Positions 5,254-6,397 of a stretch of 6,397 nucleotides of DNA are shown one piece after another. The notes under the pieces are model-generated. The model saw nothing but the letters and a program-made list of their open reading frames with translations, searched no databases and had not been told where the DNA came from. The position numbers were made by a program, and so were the translations under genes. Origin of the DNA: Phycisphaerae bacterium (GTDB lineage Bacteria > Planctomycetota > Phycisphaerae > Phycisphaerales > SM1A02); NCBI GenBank assembly GCA_002690755.1, contig NZFT01000091.1, positions 7,164 to 13,560 of the forward strand, given 5' to 3'. Each line of letters begins with the position of its first letter. Position 1 is the first letter of the stretch.

Positions 5254-5457
5254 GCCCCCCGGCCCTCCCTCGACATCGGGAAACCGTGCCTCCGAACGCG
5301 TGCGCGGGTTCGAAGACGCGGATTCCCGACTCTGTGATGTTGGATTCGAATCGCGGGATTTCGGGACTTCCGACGGCACCGGCCCTTCTATCGTGAATAC
5401 TTCGAGGGTGACCGCGTCTTCGCACCTCGATGCCGCCATTCCAAGACCCGGAACCTC

Positions 5458-5461
5458 GGAG
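5458..5461 (+). promoter_or_regulatory. Ribosome-binding site favouring the GH81 start at 5471
   Basis: GGAG lies 9 nt before GTG 5471. The in-frame GTGs at 5393 and 5408 lack a well-placed site and would put the signal peptide core more than 35 residues from the N-terminus. Confidence 0.5.
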
Positions 5462-5470
5462 TTTCGACCC

Positions 5471-6397
5471 GTGCCCGAAGTACCCCTGACCTCGCCGAAC
5501 CGCCCCGATCGCCGCGCCCGCACCGCGGCCCTCGCCATCGCATTCGGATTCCTGCCCATCGCGAACCTCGCCGGCGGGCAGGACATCGTCGAGCACGGCG
5601 CCGCGAGCTGGTACGCCTCGGTGCCCGAGGGACGCGGCGTCCCCTGCGACAACACCGGCGCGCCCGTCGTGCCGAACGTCACCGCGGACTTCGAAGGTCA
5701 CGCCTCCACCGCCGACTGGTGCTCCTCGATCTTCTGGGAGCGATATCCGGGCAATCCGTACGGCAACCCGATGTTCCCGCTGCCGCTCGCCTTGCAGGCA
5801 TCGCCCGACGGACTCCTCCTCGGTCGACCGCCGGAGGCGACCAACACCGCCTTCGCCTTCGCCACCCCCTTCGGCTACGACAACGCGCCGATGCGGATCA
5901 CCACCGGCGGACTGACCGGTGGCGACTTCGCGGTCGCCGCGGTGGGCGACTGGACGGTGACTCCGCGCTGGAGCGGTGGTGGACGCACCCTCGAGGCGAC
6001 GTTCGGACACGGCATGCCGTTCGTGTACGCGAAGAGCGATGGCGGTCGACCGGTCATCGACCCGAGGACTTCGCTCGGCTTCGAGCTGATCGAGATCTCC
6101 GGGCGAGAGGCGTGCTTCCGGATCGCGGGCGACGTCTACGCCGCCTATGCCTCCCCGGGGCGGACCTGGCAGTACACCAACGGCGTCCTGATCACCGATC
6201 TGCTCGTGCCGAACGACACCTTCGCGGTGGCCTGCCTTCCTGATGCGACGGCGGAGACGCGGACGATGTTCCTCGCGGCCGCGGATGCCCGGGTGATCGA
6301 TGCCCGCGCGGCCTGGTCGTACGACGCCGAGACGGCCGCAGTACTCGCCACCTTCGAGTTCATTCTGGAACCGGGCACGAAGGCGACGCCGATCGTC
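5471..6397 (+). CDS. Glycoside hydrolase family 81 (endo-beta-1,3-glucanase-like), N-terminal 309 codons
   Basis: GH81 enzymes cleave internal beta-1,3-glucosidic bonds in laminarin, callose or curdlan-type glucans. The visible 309 residues give a likely signal peptide (basic n-region RPDRRAR at 11-17, hydrophobic 19-33, cleavage near LAGG, 33-36) and most of the family's N-terminal beta-sandwich. Supporting motifs are STADWCSSIFW (79-89), equivalent to the usual N-D-W-W-S-S-L; NPMFPLPLALQASPDGLLLGRP (99-120), equivalent to 'PL-x-x-x-PL-x(4-6)-GL'; DWTVTPRW (160-167); ATFGHGMPFVYAK (176-188), the most diagnostic block; and AAWSYDAETAAVLATFEF (280-297). The catalytic alpha/alpha-barrel with its acidic residues lies beyond the right edge, so activity cannot be judged. 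In the first motif the second Trp is replaced by Cys (C84), and C60 could partner it. The protein is probably secreted for polysaccharide breakdown. The start is uncertain, because the frame stays open upstream. Confidence 0.85.
   Translation, partial: MPEVPLTSPNRPDRRARTAALAIAFGFLPIANLAGGQDIVEHGAASWYASVPEGRGVPCDNTGAPVVPNVTADFEGHASTADWCSSIFWERYPGNPYGNPMFPLPLALQASPDGLLLGRPPEATNTAFAFATPFGYDNAPMRITTGGLTGGDFAVAAVGDWTVTPRWSGGGRTLEATFGHGMPFVYAKSDGGRPVIDPRTSLGFELIEISGREACFRIAGDVYAAYASPGRTWQYTNGVLITDLLVPNDTFAVACLPDATAETRTMFLAAADARVIDARAAWSYDAETAAVLATFEFILEPGTKATPIV

Larger units (their letters stand above)
5176..5470. other. Intergenic region between CDF and GH81 genes
   Basis: I find no convincing gene in these 295 bp. 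The reading frame of the downstream GH81 gene is open through the whole region, with GTG codons at 5300, 5393 and 5408, but the encoded residues are low in hydrophobic content and the best ribosome-binding site belongs to GTG 5471. A 10-bp perfect palindrome (GATTCGAATC, 5343-5352) and a small hairpin (5236-5253) are present. TATCGT (5389-5394) resembles a -10 but has no matching -35. Confidence 0.5.

Noticed and set aside
5115..5396. A 93-codon plus-strand open frame overlapping the end of the CDF gene
   Set aside because: It overlaps the CDF coding sequence by 61 bp, has no ribosome-binding site of note and no protein-like pattern beyond a short Ile/Gly/Met stretch produced by the local repeats.
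5102..6010. A 302-codon minus-strand open frame opposite the GH81 gene
   Set aside because: It is Arg/Gly-rich and antisense to a frame with recognisable GH81 motifs and a signal peptide.
1..6397. tRNA or rRNA genes, CRISPR arrays, insertion sequences, toxin-antitoxin or phage-defence genes
   Set aside because: I looked for regularly spaced repeats, transposase-like frames with terminal repeats, and tRNA-like cloverleaf signatures such as GTTCGAATC with flanking arms. Only an isolated GATTCGAATC palindrome at 5343-5352 was seen, without the rest of a tRNA.

Overview
The window is GC-rich (by eye about two thirds G+C), with GTG as well as ATG starts, short GGAG ribosome-binding sites, two or more exported proteins and a beta-1,3-glucanase-like enzyme. 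This fits a free-living bacterium that degrades polysaccharides. The protein style suggests a planctomycete-type lineage (for example Phycisphaerae), but no marker gene is present and this placement is tentative.

Layout. Bases 1-1220 (minus strand) hold the first 406 codons of a secreted protein of a family I do not recognise; its 3' end lies outside the window. A 166-bp divergent intergenic region with two inverted repeats separates it from six plus-strand genes. The first two (1387-1914 and 2104-2634) are tandem paralogues encoding small exported SnoaL/NTF2-like proteins. The duplication includes the 3' flank: each copy is followed by the same 34-bp sequence, which forms most of a GC-rich hairpin. 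A separate 15-bp hairpin lies between the two copies. Next come a small two-helix membrane protein (2782-3087), a six-helix membrane protein resembling DUF6159 (3166-4176), a cation diffusion facilitator transporter of the ZnT9/SLC30A9-like type (4222-5175), a 295-bp gap, and the first 309 codons of a glycoside hydrolase family 81 protein (5471 to the right edge).

How the genes relate. The two NTF2-like genes are clearly one unit by descent. The small membrane protein and the DUF6159-like protein are spaced closely enough (78 bp) to be co-transcribed. The CDF gene follows 45 bp later, but a hairpin and a -10-like hexamer sit in that gap, so it may be transcribed separately. The GH81 gene is probably an independent unit for degrading beta-1,3-glucan (laminarin or callose type). 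I see no single pathway linking all the genes, no mobile element, no RNA gene and no CRISPR array. The most unusual content is the duplicated NTF2-like pair with its duplicated hairpins, and the unrecognised secreted protein at the left edge.
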